NCBI GenBank assembly: GCA_018296165.2
Contig: JACKQL020000071.1
Span: 124,001-188,000 of the forward strand
DNA length: 64,000 bases
DNA from: Termitomyces sp. T153
Lineage: Eukaryota > Basidiomycota > Agaricomycetes > Agaricales > Lyophyllaceae
Direction: 5' to 3'
Shown in pieces: positions 23,607 through 38,608 of the stretch. The notes under the pieces were generated by a model, which saw nothing but the letters and a program-made list of their open reading frames with translations, ran no database searches and was not told the DNA's origin. Each line of letters starts with the position of its first letter. Within the stretch, counting starts at the first letter, position 1. The position numbers and the translations under genes are program-made.

Positions 23607-24114
23607 ATAAATGGGTTCCAGACTATTAATCGGGAGATTCAATCTCGTTTCCAAACATGGATCTCGATCGAGGCACTGCACCTTGCAGTGCCCAGGATGG
23701 CAGTGAGTACATTGACTCAGACTCGGAGATCCTCATCTTTCGGCTTCTCCAATTCCGCCTGTTGGCCTGCAACACGAGTCGTAATCTGCTAGTGATTACT
23801 AGTGATCATGGCAGATCTTTGTCCACAGATGCACATTTTCAGCGCCTCACTTGCCCCTTTTTCCTCTTCCCATTTCAGGCATGTCACAACGCCTACACTC
23901 CGACATGTCTCAGAGTTCAATATCTCAAAAGAGGTATTCAAGCTCCTATTAGACCACTCATCTTAGCACTGAATTCCAGTAACATGATTACAAAAGGAAA
24001 TTCCTGCACAAAGGAGTTCGTCTGTTTAGTTGTAATCTGATTAAACTCGATATGTCACAGATGAAAATCGTACCAATTCCACAAAGTACCATGTATAACC
24101 GATTATCCCGACAT
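23607..24114. other. Intergenic gap between bZIP and XPB
   Basis: About 500 bp upstream of the bZIP start and downstream of the XPB stop, both genes on the minus strand. It should contain the bZIP promoter. Open frames on the plus strand (23,657-24,040) show no domain and no splice-consistent structure, so no gene is called. Confidence 0.45.
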
Positions 24115-27543
<3,429 letters not shown>

Positions 27544-27783
27544 ATCCTCCCTTAAAGAGAAAGCCTTTAGCACACTTGCGCGACAGTTTGAGTGGAAGAG
27601 AGATGGACAAGAGAGGAGCTTATAGTGGGGATTCGGTTCGGACTGCTGTGTAAGCAAATTGAAGCGGAGCCGAAAGGCCCGTCCGTGGGACTTGCCACTT
27701 TGCTCGTTGTTCCTCGACCACCACCATCAGATCCGGTTTTTCTCTCTCTGTACGATTGTACCCTATTTCTTGAATAAACGTCC
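27544..27783. promoter_or_regulatory. Bidirectional promoter, XPB / BBP
   Basis: Only 240 bp lie between the start codons of the two divergent core genes. The interval contains a T/C-rich stretch and TTGCTCGTTGTTCCTCG-like sequence but no evident TATA box. A shared promoter is inferred from geometry. Confidence 0.5.
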
Positions 27784-29606
27784 ATGTGGAGACCTGCAAC
27801 TCGTCAGATTACTGGTACAAACGATGGTATGTATGTCGACGTCTCAGATTCGCTTGACCAATGACATCTTCGGATAATAGTACCGCTTGGACAACGCCGT
27901 CGCTTTGGACCTGCTCCCGCTGAGGAGACAGCCCCTCCCCAACTTGCACAACCATCTCCTTCTGCATATCCGCGCCTAGCGAATAGTGACGATGGCAAAC
28001 GTGGCAGAGAGGATTCTCCGGCCAACGGAGATGCTAAAGGTAAGCGGCACACTCTTCAAGCACGTTTCTTACATTTCCCTGTCCGCTATTGTTTTTGGAG
28101 TCACTTTCACGGGATCTCTTGAAAGTCTCTGCAGCTCGCGTAATTTTAACGTGGAGGATAGCATCTGACTCTACAGCTAATACTGACTATAATACTAACC
28201 CTGACCCTTTTTCTTGTTTGTGACTTGCCTTAGTTGACCCAAATGCCCCTCGTAAAAGACGCAGCCGCTGGGGAGATGCTAAAACAGATATTCCTGGTCT
28301 TCCCACTGCCATTTCCGCCGCTGGTGTATCTCAAGCTCAGCTCGACAACTACGCTATCCATCTTCGTTTGGAGGAGATCAATCGCAAGCTGAGGTTGAAT
28401 GACTTTGTTCCTCCTGAAAGAGAAAGGTGTGTGTTTACATGTAATTACACAGCATATACTCATATGAACGTCAAGGTCTCCTTCTCCTCCTCCCACCTAT
28501 GATGCGCATGGTCGCCGAACCAATACTCGTGAAGTGCGCTACCGTAAAAAGCTCGAAGACGAGCGCATCAGGCTCGTCGACCGTGCTATGAAAAACGATC
28601 CTAATTTCCGCCCTCCTGTTGAATATCATCAGCAAAAACGCTCCCAGCGTCCCTCTGACAAAGTTTATATCCCGGTCAAAGAATTCCCCGAAATAAACTT
28701 TTTTGGTCTCCTTGTTGGACCTCGTGGCAACAGTTTGAAGAAGATGGAACGCGAGAGTGGTGCTAAGATTAGCATCAGGGGTAAGGGCAGTGTCAAAGAA
28801 GGAAAAGCTCGCCCGGATCAGTATGCCGACGACGCGGAGGAGGACCTTCATTGTCTTGTCCTTGCCGAAACGGAAGAGAAGGTTGCCGCATGTGTCAGAA
28901 TGATCAACAAAGTCATAGAAACGGTGAACATCGAGGTCAATAACAATATATATTCTCTACTTACCTCTCATCACAGGCTGCGTCTACTCCTGAGGGCCAA
29001 AATGATCATAAGCGCAACCAACTTCGAGAACTAGCAGCGCTCAATGGGACTTTGCGAGACGACGAAAATCAAATCTGTCAAAATTGTGGCGGCGTCGGGC
29101 ACCGCAAATATGACTGCCCAGAACAACGGAACTTTACCGCCAACATCATTTGTCGTGTATGTGGCAGTGCAGGTCATATGGCTCGCGATTGTACCGTGAA
29201 CAAAGATCCGAACGCTCCTCCCATGCCTTTAGGTGGCCCATCACCTCCCGGTGGTAGGGCTGGGTTTGATTCGGAATACGCGAGCTTGATGGCAGAACTC
29301 GGGGAAGGAGGAGTATCTGGCGCTAATGATGCCGCCTGGTCTGCACCTGGCATGAGTCATGACATCACAGCGGGCGGCTCGAACATTCCCCCTTGGCGTC
29401 GCCCTGAATCTTGGATACAGCCCGCGAATAACAATCAGCAACCGCAAGGTGGCTATCGTCCACCCCAAGCATCGTACGGCGCCCAAGGAGGTTATGGAGG
29501 AGGACAGTGGGCAGGTTATTCAGGCGCCGCCGGGTATCAACAACCGCAAGACTACAACTATGCATCCTATTATCAAGGACAATATGCCCAGCAACAGACC
29601 AACTAA
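27784..29606 (+). CDS. MSL5: Branchpoint-binding protein / splicing factor 1
   Basis: Binds the intron branchpoint in the early spliceosome (commitment complex) with U2AF. The ATG at 27,784 starts [14 protein letters not shown], a start I recall from basidiomycete SF1 proteins. An intron follows, then [13 protein letters not shown]. Exon 3 has [20 protein letters not shown], the U2AF-ligand (ULM-like RW) motif. The KH-QUA2 region includes [20 protein letters not shown], then [20 protein letters not shown] and [20 protein letters not shown]. Two CCHC zinc knuckles follow: [14 protein letters not shown] and [14 protein letters not shown]. The C-terminus is rich in Gly/Gln/Tyr and Pro and ends YAQQQTN then TAA. 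Introns are short. Everything expected is present; no frameshift seen. Confidence 0.95.
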
Positions 29607-29956
29607 TCGAAACACGTTCTGATTTCCCGTATTCACCTCTAACACTCTGTAGCGCCATGTCTCACACAGGCTTCGACTTTTACAACTTCATCGATCTTCT
29701 CAACCTTTCACTGTATCCTTTCGACCATATTCGAGCACTCTTCGATGACACCTGGGAGTATGTGGAGATAATGGACAGCAAGTATCCACATACATCGTTC
29801 GCAGTGGTTTGTCTGGACTACTGACGAAAGCAGCAAAGATAACATGTAATTACTGTCCTCATTGTAGCCCAGATTTTTTAATGACATTGACCACGAGTCA
29901 TCCATGATACCGAAGTATACTCGAAGAATTGTTTTGATACATATCCAGCTAGAGGT
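29607..29956. other. Convergent 3' region BBP / NSUN5-type gene
   Basis: About 350 bp between two facing stop codons. A short frame beginning ATGTCTCACACAGGC at 29,658 would give a 54-residue peptide, but it has no domain and lies in the BBP 3' region. No gene called. Confidence 0.45.
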
Positions 29957-31835
29957 CTAGGAAGTGTTATTGCGTCTACCTTTCTTTTTCTTTTTATTGT
30001 GCGATACATCGCTGACATCGATGTCACTCTCGAATGTGTCTGTCTTCCTCTTGTCGCTAGACGTCCGAGCGCGGATGAAACAAGAAACAAAGAATCCGTT
30101 GGTAGCGTCTTCACCTGGTGAACATCGCACAACTGATGCCGCTGAATCTATACGATCACTTTTGAGACGACACGATGGAATGAAAGATCAATTTGAGGTG
30201 ACATACTTGGGGGTTCCATTTCCTTTGATAAACCTCGGCGTGGCCATTGGGGCAAAACCTCATTCGGGCTTGCCAAAGCAAATGGCCCTACTTTGGCCTC
30301 TTCCGATCGGAGGGATTCAAGTACGACATGTTCGTTTTCTGTCGCATGTATGCTGCATGTTGAATACACTATTTTTTGCACACCAGGGACTAGACTGGCG
30401 TTAGAAGAGCCACTCGACATAAACGATAGGCTCACATCGCATGGCATGTTTCACCATCATAACCTGGAAGCTGGCCAGGCGTTTGAGGCGATCTTCTTGG
30501 TCGCCATCATCTTCGATCTCTAGATACAGAACCACATTCCAGGATCATGTCAAGAAAGTTGAAGAGCGTGTACCTGTTTCAAGAAGATGGTCCAATCGAT
30601 TCACAATTCCAGATCCGCTGCAGGAAGGGTCAAGTAATCTGTGTCATTACGGAATGAGCCCGATGGGAAGATGAAGATAAACCAGAACAACTGACATATG
30701 CGTGACTCGCGAGTATTTTGGGTCTAATGGATGAACTGTTAGAAAATCGGCATTTATTGGCTCCACATTCCTGCAGCCAGCTCTGGACAGCATTGTCGTA
30801 AGCGTCGTGAACCTCTTCTTATCTCGTTCAAATGCAAATAGCTAGAGCAAGAGAATCAACATACTAGTGTCGTTACTTGTGTGCGCCGAAATCGCTGACC
30901 TTTCCTTTGTTCTTCATCAAGGCACTAAGATGAGATGTTTTATTGCCTGGTGCAGACGTGGCATCGATAACGAAGGTATTGTCATTGGCAGGTGGTGCTA
31001 GAACTGTCGCAGGGAAACATGAGGCCTTGTCCTGCAGGATAATTTTCCCAGCGGTGTATAGCGGGTCGTCATGGAAGGTGACCCGAGGTGAGAAGCTCAA
31101 AAGATCAGGTATATGCTTGTCTCTCATGAAACTAGTTCTAGTTGCATAAAGCAGAGGGATAAGTGGAGTGTCAGCGGTAAAGTTGGGCAAGCAAACCCAC
31201 TCGGATTCAAAAGGGTCCGAGACAATGAAGCCTTGGGACATCAATGACTTAACAGCTTCGTCCGTTGACCAAATCAATGTGTTGACTCGAACATGACGTG
31301 GTATGCGAGCTATCAGACGACGATCAATGGAGGTGACATATGGCAAAAGGCTCAAAAGACGCACCTGCCCTCGGGTCAGCGGTCTGTGCTAATTCAGTAT
31401 CTGTCTTGACCCCTCGTTTTATCTTGATCTTTTGCAATTCACCATGCAGGCGGGTCTTATGCCGGAGTATCGCCTGTTTTACTGGACCATCTCCCGCTTG
31501 AATGCCTCCAGAGAGGAGCAAATCATGAACGAGTACAAGAGCAAGATTGAGGGAAGTTATCTTTCGCTCCTCTTTCAAAAGCTTTGCTTCTTCTATGATA
31601 TCGGTCAAAACCACTTTGTCTGAAGTCGATAATTTCAACGACGTTTCAATATCCGGATGATGCCTTCGACCTTACATTTGAGTGTCTCAATCACAAGAGC
31701 AGTGGTTCGCTTGCGATTTTTCTCAGGTAAACTGGCAAGGACACCTTTGATGGAACCTTGCTTGGAATCCAGACGGTCCAGTGTCTTAGCAGCCTCGAAG
31801 TAGAAGTTCATTATGTTCGGTGGAGCACTAGACAT
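29957..31835 (-). CDS. RCM1: rRNA cytosine-C5 methyltransferase, NSUN5/Rcm1 type
   Basis: SAM-dependent m5C methylase of large-subunit rRNA, acting in the nucleolus. The ATG at 31,835 gives MSSAPPNIMNFYFEAAKTLD, with SIKGVLASLPEKNRKRTTAL, the N-terminal helical region of NSUN5. HVRVNTLIWSTDEAVKSL is the pre-catalytic RNA-binding block. The SAM site is VIDATSAPGNKTSHLSALM. After an intron comes INADFLTVHPLDPKYSRVTH. A further intron brings LLDPSCSGSGIVNRLDHLLE with one conserved Cys (about 30,630). The second conserved Cys lies in KIVYSTCSIHATENE (about 30,350). The last exon ends in a lysine-rich tail (HNKKKKKGRRNN) before TAG 29,957. Both cysteines of the NSUN mechanism are present. The assignment to NSUN5 rather than Nop2 rests on the short N-terminus and these motifs. 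Confidence 0.9.
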
Positions 31836-32263
31836 AAGCACATCAGGTTTTCATAGTGAGGCCCTATGCAACTGGATTGTACATTCTCCTTAATACAGAT
31901 AGAATTACAACCCAGAACGATACGCAACATACCTAAGGGAAGAAAAGTCAGTCACGAAGAATACGGCAAACATGGGATTTCAGTAAAATTGGTCATCATA
32001 ACTGGGGAAGACCCAGTCGGACAATGTAGATAATAATTTTAAACATCATAAAAGAAAAAATCAAAGAAGAGAGACTTACAAATCAGCAGTATGTGGACTA
32101 AGTTGAGTGTAGGGAGGAGTTCACAGATGTCAATTTAAACAAGAATTTGCGGCTCCGACTGAAAAAAAATTTCACGCTTGTGGCGTAACAACTCCACGCG
32201 TTAGGATCGTGTCTAGGCTCTCGTTCATTTTTTCCCTTTTCAGACGTTTTAAAAAGTATTCAA
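31836..32263. promoter_or_regulatory. Divergent promoter, NSUN5-type methylase / DnaJ
   Basis: About 430 bp between divergent starts. AT-rich near the methylase side; near the DnaJ gene a TTTTTTCCCTTTTCAG pyrimidine tract lies at about 32,228-32,243. I could not find an unambiguous array of heat-shock elements (inverted nGAAn repeats). Confidence 0.4.
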
Positions 32264-34086
32264 AGTGAGTGGCTCAGTTTCTATATGAGTCATCTATGTT
32301 CTAAACGTCTTCCCTGCCTAGTGGCCGTTGAGACAGAGCTGTATGATACTTTGGGCGTTTCTCCGGTTGCAAGCGAAGGTACTGAAATTTTGACTCTTAG
32401 GAAAGACGTTGCTTATATTTTCTCAAGCCGAAATAAGGAAGGCCTACATGAGAAAGGTAGTTACCCACTCTCTGCTGATACCTGCCACTTAATCTTCTGT
32501 CAGGCGAAAGAACACCACCCAGTATGTGTCTTGCCTTCCGCATTTGAAATCGTCTCTTACGAGTGATTGAATGTGATAGGACAAAAACCGCAATGACCCC
32601 GAAGCTCACCAAAGATTTCAAGAGATCGCATCTGCGTGCGTGCTCCTATGTCTTTCTACGCGCCGTCTGACCACCGGATCCAGTTACGAAGTTCTTAATG
32701 ACCCTCAAACGCGGGCTATCTACGATGAACGAGGCATAAATGGATTGACCGGACGTGGCGGTGGTGATGGTCCGGCCTTTGATACAGCAGATCTATTCGC
32801 CCAATTCTTCGCATCGGACGGCATGTTCTTTGATCCTGCCGGCCCAGGTGCTGGTAGGCGAGGACGGGGACCGGAAGTCATCCCACACGAAGTGACGCTA
32901 AATGATCTATACAATGGCAAGACTGTCAGGATGAACATGGAGAGGCAGGCATTATGTGGCCAATGTCGTGGGTGAGCCATTGTAATTTTTAACGTTTCTG
33001 CAACGGAAGTGTTCAGTATCTTTAGTTCTGGCGCGAAAGGCAGTGCGAAGCCCAAGAAATGCGTTGACTGCGATGGAAAAGGGTTTACAATTGTGCACAC
33101 ACAGGTTATTATCAACGAATCCTTCGTTACTCCCGTTAGCTCTGATTCCGTCCCCTTCCATAGATATCGCCATCTCGTTTGGGTTCTTCGAGAGTTATGT
33201 GCACTTCCTGTCATGGGAATGGTGAGAAGTTGAAAGAAAAGGACAGGTGAGTCTCGAGATACTTGTGCTGGCGGCCTCAGCTTATAAGTTTCAAGGTGCA
33301 AGAAATGCAAGGGCGAGAAAACAGTCACGGAGAAGAAACGTCAGGAGATAGTTATCGAGAAGGGCATGACAAATGGCCAAAGGATTGTGCTTGCTGGTGC
33401 TGGGGACGAGCAGGTGTGTCATTGTCATTCTTGTGTTATCTAGTGTGATCTAATAGGGCTAGCCTGGTGTCCCTGCCGGGGATGTCGTGTTTGTTCTCAA
33501 AGTCCTCACTCACGAATCATTTGAACGTTCAGGTAATGATCTCCTGACGCATATCAAGATTACCCTCTCGGAAGCTCTTTTTGGGTTTTCGCGAATTCTC
33601 CTCACACACCTGGATGGCCGAGGCATTGAAGTCACCAGTCCTCCTGGCAAGATACTCAAATCCGATGAATCCATAGTGCTACGCGGTGAAGGAATGCCCA
33701 TACACAAACGGCCAGAAGAAAAAGGCGATCTTTACGTCATTCTCTCGATAGAGATGCCTGACGATGAATGGCTCAAGACGATTGACACAAAGGTGAATCC
33801 TCCATATTATCCCTTTTATATTGAGTCTCATCAAATCCACTAGGCCCTTGAGTTATTACTTCCGCCAAAACGGAAAAACCCAGAACCACTTCCGAACGTT
33901 GTGACACAGGCCAACTTCGAGGAGAGTGATATTATGGATGTGCGTACTGGGTCCTTCCCAGCCGACCAGGCCTTCTTTGACCAGTTTTCACCTCAGTTTG
34001 GCGATGATGAAGATGACTGGGAAGATGATGACGATGATGATGAATATGACGAGGACGGACAGCAACCTGAGTGTACTCCGCAATAG
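32264..34086 (+). CDS. YDJ1: Type I J-domain co-chaperone (Ydj1/DNAJA family)
   Basis: Hsp70 partner that binds unfolded clients and stimulates Hsp70 ATPase in the cytosol. The start codon appears split by an intron: A at 32,264, intron 32,265-32,321 (GTGAGT...CCTAG), TG at 32,322. This gives MAVETELYDTLGVSP, the usual family start. J-domain: after a ~49-bp intron AEIRKAYMRKAKEHHP, then an intron, then DKNRNDPEAHQRFQEIAS, so HPD is intact. A Gly/Phe region (DGPAFDTADLFAQFF) follows. The zinc domain has four CxxCxGxG-type repeats: CGQCRGSG, CVDCDGKG, CTSCHGNG and CKKCKGEK. The client-binding domain includes LLTHIKITLSEALFGF. The tail is Asp/Glu-rich and ends ECTPQ, so CTPQ may be a CaaX farnesylation box like yeast CASQ. 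An alternative unsplit start at 32,285 would add an unusual leader. Confidence 0.93.
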
Positions 34087-34291
34087 GTGATTGTCCACAC
34101 TACCACTTCCATTTCTTTTATATTGGCGCTCTGCATTATTTCCAGTACTCTAGCCTATCTACCACGCAACTATCATTTCAACTTCATTGCTTCATTACTT
34201 CTCATTTAGGGTTTCATTGGGTCTACATATTCCCTACTAATGCTAATAAATACCCTCTTCATTGACGGATGAAGTAATCTTCGCCTGAGCA

Positions 34292-34435
34292 TTTCGAGAT
34301 CTTGAGCAGCATAATTGACTCACAGTCTAGACTTGGTATATAACAAGCGATTATATGGTTATGTATGTATGTTTCGAGATCTTGAGCAGCAAACTCAGAG
34401 CTAATACTGATGTATATAATAAGCGACTGTATGTC
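34292..34435 (+). repeat. Tandem duplication of about 80 bp downstream of the DnaJ gene
   Basis: The 20-mer TTTCGAGATCTTGAGCAGCA occurs at 34,292-34,311 and again at 34,372-34,391. Within the units TATATAACAAGCGATTATATG (34,337 onward) matches TATATAATAAGCGACTGTATG. Spacing is 80 bp; the second unit is slightly shorter. It lies in the gap 34,087-34,534 between DnaJ and the ThuA gene, which otherwise holds only 3'-UTR-like T-rich sequence. Confidence 0.8.
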
Positions 34436-34534
34436 GTCACATTGATTGTCATGATCGTCTGAACTGTCGAACGTTCAATCTTTCCAATAACGTATCCAAT
34501 TTTTCGTGCTCCTTGCGAGGGGAAAAGTACGCTG

Positions 34535-35979
34535 ATGTCCAATTTATCTCCTTCACTTTACCTCCTAGTCCTCCTGTTCTTGCCAATTGTCATGGCGCAG
34601 ACACGACCACCAGCGCGAGTGTTAATATATTCTGCCACAGCGGGCTTCCGACACGACTCCATTCCCACTGCAATCGCTGCACTCAAAACAAATGGCTCCG
34701 ATATTAATGTCGAATTTGATTCTACAGAAGATAAAACACGGTTTACAGTGGAGAATCTCAGCCAATATGACGCGCTCCTATTTCTCAGTACCACTGGTGA
34801 AAGTACGTTTCTTTGCAGATTACAGTACAGACAATTCTGTTAATAAATATTATATAGTCTTGGATGACGCGGGAAAAGCAGCTTTTCAAGCGTATCTCAA
34901 CTTGGGCGGGAATTTTATAGGGGTACACTCATCCTCTGACTCCTTGGTCAACACCACGTTTTATGGCCGTGAAATTGGTACACCATATGATTGCTTTTTA
35001 AGTTGCACACTGAGTGGCGCGCCCTATTTGATTGTTTTCAGGTGCCTATTTTGACTACCACCCGGCGTTACAGAACGCTGTAAGTAAATAGCCTTGATGC
35101 TCGCTCATTCCTGCGGCCAATCTGATAATACACTAGACCGTCGATGTATTGGACAACACACATCCTAGTACCAGTATGCTGCCTGCTGAGTGGCACGTTC
35201 GTGACGAAATGTTGGTACAAACAAAGTCGTTATATATACATATATGTGCCAATTTCGGGGTTGACAGGTACAACTTCAAGTCGGATCCCAGAACAGTCGG
35301 TGCAGTCGTCTTACTTGCTGCAAATGAATCCAGTTACGTTGGTTCGTAATAGACGTTCCTTCCATCACTCAACGCGGCTCAAATTACTCTCAAAGACAAC
35401 GGAATCCGGAACTTCAATCAAGGGACACCCCATCCACTTGGTAAGGACTGCCGTCCCTTCCATTTTTACACAGATTCTCATCGTTATCACATTTCAGCAT
35501 GGTGCCAACTTCATGGCAGTGGTGCCGATATCAACAAACAGGGTGTTGCAGGGCGGAGCTTCTATACCAGCCTTGGGCACCTGAACGAAACCTGGCAGGT
35601 GGGTTATATCACCCCGTACGTGAGTGCGTTGACTCAAACGGAAACGTAGGATGAATTATTCTTGTCTCATGTTCTGGGAGGCGTGTCCTGGGTGCTGCAA
35701 GGAAATACCACACGTGCAATGAACCCATCCGCTTCTGTCGGTAATATCGCTGGCCAGAGTCAGAGCTCATCCTCGAGCATTGCCGGATCATCAACTAGTG
35801 TCCAGTCGTTCCCAGCCATCACCTCCCAGTGAGTCGAATAGTTGCAGTTCCGTACATCGTTCAATATTCAATCACGCAGACCGTCGGGGGCAAGTTTCTA
35901 TCGTTCGGGTTCAACAACAGCTATCGTCACTGTCGTTGCGGTGATTGTAGGATTTGTCCAATATTTCACATTCTCTTGA
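34535..35979 (+). CDS. Secreted ThuA-like domain protein with C-terminal hydrophobic tail (GPI-anchor candidate)
   Basis: The ATG at 34,535 opens with a signal peptide (SLYLLVLLFLPIVMAQ). ThuA/trehalose-utilisation-like fold follows: RVLIYSATAGFRHDSIPTAI, then YDALLFLSTTGE. After an intron comes LDDAGKAAFQAYLNLGGNFI with GVHSSSDSL, then YFDYHPALQNATVDVLD, EWHVRDEMYNFKSDPR, and finally GRAFYTSLGHLNETW and LFLSHVLGGVSWVLQGNTTR. A Ser-rich linker (QSQSSSSSIAGSS) and a terminal hydrophobic segment (AIVTVVAVIVGF) before TGA 35,979 suggest GPI anchoring or a single membrane span. Several introns are inferred, including one splitting the ThuA core. The substrate is unknown; ThuA proteins are linked to sugar metabolism only loosely, so I do not assign an activity. 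Confidence 0.85.
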
Positions 35980-36215
35980 ATCAGGAGCGTAAAAAGCAAT
36001 CACGCTCGGCATCCACTCCATGTGACGCACGAAGTGAAGTGATGAACAATGTCCACGAGGCCGAGTCGGTTGATTTACGATACCACCTATGAAATGCACG
36101 CGGTTCAAAATGTAAAAGCTCCGGACATCGAACAATAATGGACTTGAGGGTGACTGCAGATGTAGGGCATGGCCGACTCGGAACCCTAAAGTAGATTGTG
36201 TCTTTCCATTCTCTA

Positions 36216-36565
36216 TTAAATGTCTATATGTTTGTACCCTTGGACCTGCGTTCCGCGTCACCCTCGAACATGTTGTAGCAAGGTCGAAACTTACTACGTA
36301 CCTTGTTTTCGCGGAGCATGTTGAGGTACTTCTCTGAAAGCCACTTGCAGTTTTCATAGTGGTTAACGCCTTCTCCCTGCTGACACTTTTCAAGCTCATC
36401 TCGAACCAGACGAGCCTCCATAGCCCGCACCCACGACTCGTGAATGTGAGCGTCACGCGCCTCGAATTTGGCTGATGTTAACCACTGCATTAGCCTGTCA
36501 TGCCAGCTTATAATGAAAACGCGGGAACCTTTGATTTCCTCTGCCCGGAGTTTGTTCAAACTCAT
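36216..36565 (-). CDS. Mitochondrial complex I 12-kDa subunit (PDSW / NDUFB10 family)
   Basis: Accessory subunit of NADH:ubiquinone oxidoreductase in the mitochondrial inner membrane. The ATG at 36,565 gives MSLNKLRAEEIKGSRVFI. The family core is EARDAHIHESWVRAMEARLV, followed by RDELEKCQQGEGVNHYENCK with a conserved Cys pair, and WLSEKYLNMLRENK. An intron of about 60 bp (GTACGTAGTAAG...CGCAG) joins to VQGYKHIDI and TAA at 36,216. The predicted protein is about 95 residues, the usual size for fungal members. Without the splice the frame would run on to an unlikely C-terminus. Divergent from the isomerase gene by about 290 bp. Confidence 0.85.
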
Positions 36566-36854
36566 CGTCGTGGTTTGTGAAATGGTCTTTTTATTTGTAC
36601 ACTATTTACCTTTCGCCGCTGATCGACGATCGTCACGGGCGATTTGAGCTAATCAGTTTTATGTCAGTACTGTGTCTAACATTGCCAGCTTTGAAATGGA
36701 GCTGAACTCGAGTCGACAAGCACAACTTGTCGTGTCTTGTCGTGATCATCACGCGTCCGGCATTTGATTTTTCCGTAGACGGTTCAATCACATGCCTTAC
36801 CAATTGAAATCTTATTGAGTGGGTCACATCTGATTCGTTGGAAAGTCGTCAACC
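36566..36854. promoter_or_regulatory. Divergent promoter, complex I subunit / enoyl-CoA isomerase
   Basis: About 290 bp between opposite start codons. It has no TATA box close to either start. Both genes serve oxidative metabolism, so a shared promoter would make sense, but this is inference from position. Confidence 0.4.
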
Positions 36855-37988
36855 CATGTCGTACCCGCTCAGTCTCCCTGCTGATGGCCCTCTCATCACT
36901 CTGACCCACCGTAAGTCAATGCATGAACTCTTGTCTGCAAAGCTTTTATCTAGCATGTCTTAGCCAGATCCTCCCTGTGGATTATCGAACTTCACAATGG
37001 AATCGACAACCGCCTGACTCTCGATCTCATCGAGCGAGGACTCAAGCCAGCACTGGATGCAGTCGAACGTGACTGGCGTGAGCACTGGAGAACTGCCCAG
37101 AAAAACAAGGACAAAACTGGCGGGAAGGGTGCTCTGATAATTGTCGGGAAAAGGAGTCAGGACAAGTTCTTCAGCAATGGTGCGTTCCTCTATTTATCAC
37201 CTGGAATTTTGTACCGATGCAACACTAGGTCTTGATCTTCCCAATGTGATTCCTAATCCGAATTTTTTTCCAGGTAAATATACACTAGTGGACATGCCCC
37301 TGAGCCCGATTTCACAAATCTTGCGTCACCTTAGCCACTTTCAACCCTCTTTTAGTCCGACTATTAACGTTCCCAAGCAAGTATTCGAATATTTGGACTG
37401 ACAATCGACTGTTAACTCGGGTCTCAGTTCCTACAATAGCTGCAATCAACGGCCATTGCTATGCGGGCGGCTTTATGTTATCGCTGGTATGTGACTATCG
37501 CGTCATGACCGATGGAAGTAAACGTAACGCCTGGATGTGCATGAACGAGGTGAGCTCAGAATCAAGGGCTTTACAGTGATGCTTATCTGGACTCAAAAGG
37601 TCCACTTTGGTGCGCCGTGGCCTTTGTCGTTCACTGCTATACTGCGCGCCAAGTTTGGAGATCATCGCTTACAGCGCAAGATTGCGCTCGAAGGCCATCG
37701 TTTCACGGCCAAGGAGGCATATCATGATGGACTGTTGGATTATCTAGTTGTAGGACAAACGACTGACGTCTTGGCGAAAGCTGAGGAAGTTGCTGACAAG
37801 TTCGGGACCAATGCCCAGGGTGGCGTCTGGGGACTGATCAAGGTGTGAAATTTCAGAGTAGAGTCGATGTTTATTGATCGGATCACCCTTAGTCTAACCT
37901 GTACCGCGATACATTGGTTACTATCGGACAGGACCTGAGAGTCGTCAACGCCACCATCGCAGATGCTGCTGCGCGATCAAGGTTGTAG
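36855..37988 (+). CDS. Peroxisomal enoyl-CoA isomerase/hydratase (crotonase family, PTS1)
   Basis: Crotonase-fold enzyme, probably Delta3,Delta2-enoyl-CoA isomerase for beta-oxidation of unsaturated fatty acids. The ATG at 36,855 gives MSYPLSLPADGPLITLTH; an intron follows, then SLWIIELHNGIDNRLTLDLI. The oxyanion-hole block is TIAAINGHCYAGGFMLSL with VCDYRVMTDG. RNAWMCMNEVHFGAPWPLSF spans an intron. ILRAKFGDHRLQRKIALEGH, FTAKEAYHDGLLDYLV and a C-terminal helix region follow. The protein ends AARSRL then TAG 37,988, and SRL fits a type 1 peroxisomal targeting signal. Isomerase rather than hydratase is inferred from resemblance to the peroxisomal ECI group (CYAGGF, MCMNEVHFG) rather than from a named catalytic Glu. 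Confidence 0.87.
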
Positions 37989-38608
37989 ATTATCATTTAT
38001 TCGTCGTGTCGCTGCACCGCTTGGCATATACCATTCCCAGTCTTCCCCACAACGCCCAAAACAACTTTTTCAGATATGATGGATAAAATATATAAGATCG
38101 AGGTCTTTTTGATCAGATGGGGTTGCCCAGCTACCATGCTATTTCCGCAGTTCCTTTGCACCAGAGATGAATCCAAGGTGGGCGAATCCACGGTATTAAT
38201 AATTAAGAATGACAAATTACAATCAGAAACTTCTGAGCATGCCACAAAAACATCATCTGGTCCGCATGGCCTTGACCTTCATTAATCATGGAATCATGCA
38301 TCTTGGTTACGAATCGTAACCAACCACCAACAATCAGTGTATTGGACTATTCTTTTGTCTAAACGAAGACTCTGTCTGATTGATAGGTCTGAACTCCGGC
38401 TGGCGACCGGCCGTTACAATATAAAGGGGCTCATGGTCACAGAAGCAACATTACCCTTTCTACCTTGTCTTTTCTTTCTCTCTGCAGGCCGGGCTCTGGT
38501 CCCTCTCCTCTCCTTTTCTTTCCTCCTCATTCTGTTCATCTTTCTCTCCGGCAGACTAACTAAATTTACCTTCAAGAGCTGTTATCTTACTGATTCACAT
38601 ATAAAAAT
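37989..38608 (+). promoter_or_regulatory. Promoter region of the aspartic protease gene
   Basis: A TATA box (TATAAAG at 38,420-38,426) lies 183 bp before the protease ATG. A long C/T-rich stretch (about 38,450-38,560, e.g. CTCTCCTCTCCTTTTCTTTC) separates them. Such CT-rich blocks upstream of the transcript start are common in strongly expressed fungal genes. The first 300 bp contain only short frames without domains. Confidence 0.55.

Noticed and set aside
29658..29824. Small plus-strand ORF after BBP
   Set aside because: 54 residues, no domain, no intron signals; it lies in the 3' region between convergent genes.
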